Assembly: GCA_013397075.1 (NCBI GenBank)
Contig: VWZS01002871.1
Span: forward strand, 1-64,000
Direction of reading: 5' to 3'
Source of the DNA: Rhabdornis inornatus
Taxonomy: Eukaryota; Chordata; Aves; Passeriformes; Rhabdornithidae
Length of the DNA: 64,000 nucleotides
The position numbers and the translations under genes are program-made. Under the pieces are notes generated by a model, which was not told the origin of the DNA, did no database searches, and saw only the letters and a list, made by a program, of their open reading frames with translations. The first letter of the stretch is position 1. The number at the start of each line of letters is the position of its first letter. This document shows, in pieces, positions 63,410 through 64,000 of the stretch.

Positions 63410-63485
63410 GCTTAAAGTAACTGAACCACCTGTCAAGCTTTTCCCAGTTTTACAGTACAATTCATTATTGTTTATATTTTACTAA
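63410..63485 (+). other. Candidate terminal exon, unidentified
   Basis: A long T tract (63389-63402) ends in GTTACAG at 63403-63409, a strong acceptor. Entered in phase 1, the frame is open for 24 codons, starting LKVTEPPVKLFPVLQYN, to TAA at 63483-63485. The peptide is short and not recognised. No polyadenylation signal was located close downstream. Confidence 0.12.
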
Positions 63486-64000
63486 AGGTGAATTGTTAAC
63501 TGCTTACAATGAAGTTGTAAAGAAATGTTTAAAGGAAAAGTCAACTCCCGCCTCACAGGGATGTGGCTTCCCACCAATGCAGATCTGTCACCTATGTTAA
63601 TTCTGCAGAATTTGTTCCAACAAACCCCTCCTTCCTTGCCTTGTGCACATCTTAAACTCTGCAGAGAAGGAACGTGTCAATAATCAATTTAATCCCATTC
63701 CTGGCACTACAGCTTGTTCACCACAGAAATGGAGAATTTGTGCTTTGCAAAGCTGCATGCTCTGAAGGAAATCCACTCTGATGAGCACTGGTGGAAAAAT
63801 GGCTTTCTGTGAGTTTGCTTTGAGTGAGCCTATACAAAGCACACTGGTTATGAATTATTAATGCAATAAGCCAGAAGGCTTAAGAAGAAAAGCCCTCTAG
63901 GAGAAGGGAAAAGGCAGCTTGGGAAGGCTTCATTTACATCAATTATTATTCAGCACCAGCGCATTTTTCACTCAGCATTTTGCTGTGGCAAGGCTGCGTT
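63486..64000. other. Non-coding stretch to the right edge
   Basis: Moderate GC around 63.54-63.78 kb. No frame, repeat or RNA gene is supportable. Confidence 0.65.

Noticed and set aside
1..64000. The large number of 60-130-codon open frames
   Set aside because: They overlap on both strands, often start at non-ATG codons, have Phe/Leu/Ser/Cys-rich translations and lack domains; this is the expected background of AT-rich vertebrate DNA.
1..64000. tRNA, rRNA, CRISPR arrays or prokaryotic operons
   Set aside because: No cloverleaf with A/B boxes, no rRNA-like conserved blocks, no regularly spaced direct repeats and no tightly packed long frames were seen.

Overview
The window reads as vertebrate nuclear DNA from a bird, and the sequence is almost entirely non-coding. 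It is AT-rich and CpG-poor by eye, has no bacterial or phage gene organisation, and contains many short A/T tracts. Open frames are short, scattered and mutually overlapping. The clade call rests on three CR1-type LINE remnants, two of them with the 3' end typical of avian CR1, plus LTR fragments of an endogenous-retrovirus type. Repeat density is low, which also fits a bird genome. I cannot name the species or the host locus.

Layout: 1-19.8 kb is unique-looking AT-rich sequence. It holds a possible splice donor at the left edge (29-30), a minus-strand splice-bounded open segment (7016-7129), a possible terminal exon (9365-9512), a C-rich quadruplex/i-motif tract (11100-11147) and a stretch open on both strands (17154-17647). 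19.8-29.9 kb holds two related LTR 3' ends in the same orientation (about 19787-19928 and 29447-29856), an AT-rich perfect inverted repeat beside the first, and the longest open frame of the window (24611-25546, minus). 33.26-33.54 kb is an LTR-like segment with TATA-like and AATAAA signals, followed by a block richer in GC. CR1 remnants lie at 35.73-35.86 kb (+, internally deleted), 48.21-48.36 kb (+) and 52.37-52.63 kb (-). A 39-bp minisatellite of about 3.5 copies is at 49755-49890, and an inverted repeat with two CACGTG E-boxes is at 54664-54704.

I find no complete protein-coding gene, rRNA, tRNA or CRISPR array. The most economical reading is an intron of a large gene or an intergenic desert. 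Several segments have plausible splice signals around an open frame. They are reported at low confidence because such segments also arise by chance in 64 kb. No multi-gene system is visible; the items most worth testing are the exon candidates, the minisatellite, the LTR pair and the E-box inverted repeat.
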